Source: an uncultured Gammaproteobacteria bacterium (GTDB taxonomy: Bacteria > Pseudomonadota > Gammaproteobacteria > Acidiferrobacterales > CAJVXG01). Taken from it: a stretch of 15,358 nucleotides of DNA. Below the pieces are notes generated by a model, which saw only the letters and a list, made by a program, of their open reading frames with translations, ran no database searches and was not told the origin of the DNA. Where the stretch lies: assembly GCA_913009215.1 (NCBI GenBank), contig CAJVXG010000014.1, positions 1-15,358 of the forward strand. Reading direction: 5' to 3'. Each line of letters opens with the position of its first letter. Positions within the stretch are counted from its first letter, which is position 1. The translations under genes were made by a program, and so were the position numbers. This document shows positions 15,099 to 15,358 of this stretch, in pieces.

Positions 15099-15174
15099 TG
15101 GCAGGCCAGGAGGGAATCGAACCCCCAACCCCCGGTTTTGGAGACCGATGCTCTGCCAATTGAGCTACTGGCCT
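15099..15174 (-). tRNA. trnW: tRNA-Trp (anticodon CCA)
   Basis: The 76-nt gene folds as a complete cloverleaf. The 7-bp acceptor stem is perfect (AGGCCAG/CTGGCCT), the D arm contains AATTGGCA, the anticodon loop CTCCAAA gives anticodon CCA (15141..15139), and the T loop is TTCGATT. The discriminator is G, as tryptophanyl-tRNA synthetase expects, and the 3' CCA is encoded. Its position between tuf and secE implies it is cut out of a longer mRNA by tRNA-processing RNases. No separate promoter was seen. Confidence 0.97.
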
Positions 15175-15182
15175 AAATTCAG

Positions 15183-15231
15183 TTACGAGGATTGAGGTTC
15201 GAGGATCGAGGTACGAGGGTCAAGGATTTCT
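15183..15231. repeat. Heptamer tandem repeats between tuf and tRNA-Trp
   Basis: In consecutive 7-nt steps the plus strand reads ttacgag, gattgag, gttcgag, gatcgag, gtacgag, ggtcaag, gatttct. The core CGAG is kept while the first three bases vary, and the last copies decay. Immediately to the right the same motif continues in the opposite orientation inside the 29-bp repeats. It is non-coding; function unknown. Confidence 0.8.
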
Positions 15232-15233
15232 TC

Positions 15234-15319
15234 CTCGCTACTCGTCCCTTTATCCCTTGTTACTCGCTACTCGTCCCTTTATCCCTTGTTACTCGCTACT
15301 CGTCCCTGATCCCTTGTTA
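15234..15319. repeat. Three tandem 29-bp repeats ending at the tuf stop codon
   Basis: Copies at 15234-15262 and 15263-15291 are identical. The third, 15292-15319, is one base shorter and differs only in the middle (cccTGAtccc against cccTTTAtccc). On the transcript strand each unit itself consists of heptamer-like blocks (TAACAAG, GGATAAAG, GGACGAG, TAGCGAG; 7+8+7+7). The last three bases, 15317-15319, are the TAA stop of the upstream tuf gene. There are no spacers between units, so this is not CRISPR. Confidence 0.9.
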
Positions 15320-15358
15320 CTCCACAACCTTCGATACCACACCGGCACCGACGGTACG
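15317..15358 (-). CDS. tuf: Elongation factor Tu, C-terminal fragment (last 13 codons; runs off right edge)
   Basis: Reading leftward from the right edge gives R-T-V-G-A-G-V-V-S-K-V-V-E followed by TAA, the characteristic EF-Tu C-terminus (GRTVGAGVV). The rest of the gene lies outside the window to the right. It is a different gene from the tuf that starts at the left edge, because both read in the same direction and lie about 15 kb apart. Its stop codon forms the end of a 29-bp tandem repeat, and trnW, secE and nusG follow downstream. Confidence 0.93.
   Translation of the reverse strand, partial: RTVGAGVVSKVVE

Noticed and set aside
15072..15128. N-terminal extension of secE
   Set aside because: It would translate the 3' part of tRNA-Trp; the ATG at 15071 fits the SecE family N-terminus.
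15183..15244. Intrinsic terminator after tuf formed by the facing heptamers
   Set aside because: Pairing is imperfect and no U-tract follows on the transcript strand before trnW; read-through into trnW is more likely.
15234..15319. CRISPR-like array (29-bp direct repeats)
   Set aside because: The units are head to tail without spacers, number only three, and overlap the tuf stop codon; there are no cas genes.
1..15358. A novel defence, mobile or metabolic system
   Set aside because: Every coding gene is an intact, well-known translation, transcription or secretion gene in the canonical order; no insertion, foreign gene or unexplained reading frame was seen.

Overview
The window is the conserved bacterial translation/transcription block tuf–trnW–secE–nusG–rplKA–rplJL–rpoBC–rpsLG–fusA–tuf. 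Every gene is on the minus strand, so transcription runs from the right edge to the left. The gene order, the near-E. coli residue numbering of RpoC (zinc cysteines C70/C72/C85/C88, catalytic D460/D462/D464) and the protein sequences point to a gammaproteobacterium of moderate GC content. The trnW–secE order behind a tuf copy and the heptamer-rich spacers would fit a purple-sulfur or sulfur-oxidiser type lineage, but the family is a guess.

Layout, in order of transcription. (1) The right edge holds the last 13 codons of a tuf gene. A 142-nt spacer of heptamer and 29-bp tandem repeats follows, then tRNA-Trp(CCA). (2) secE and nusG overlap by one base (TAATG). (3) A structured 163-nt spacer holds a perfect hairpin around the nusG stop, a heptamer inverted-repeat element, a weak promoter candidate and a probable L1 operator; rplK and rplA follow. 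(4) A 206-nt leader with an L10-leader-type RNA precedes rplJ and rplL. (5) A 186-nt spacer with a hairpin precedes rpoB and rpoC. (6) A near-consensus sigma70 promoter with an rRNA-like GC-rich discriminator, and a UUCG-capped hairpin, lead the str operon rpsL–rpsG–fusA. The first 8 codons of a second tuf lie at the left edge. No stretch longer than 206 nt lacks a gene.

Together the genes encode both large catalytic RNA polymerase subunits, NusG, the L1 stalk protein L1 and the GTPase-centre proteins (L11, L10, L7/L12), S12 and S7, elongation factors G and Tu, the translocon subunit SecE and a tRNA. The visible regulation is mostly autogenous RNA structure (L1, L10 and probably S7 sites) plus an apparently growth-rate/stringent-type str promoter.

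I found no novel protein system: all coding genes are housekeeping genes with intact key motifs. The least explained material is intergenic, namely a family of NNNCGAG heptamer repeats that forms two inverted-repeat elements about 1 kb apart, one of which starts at the tuf stop codon.
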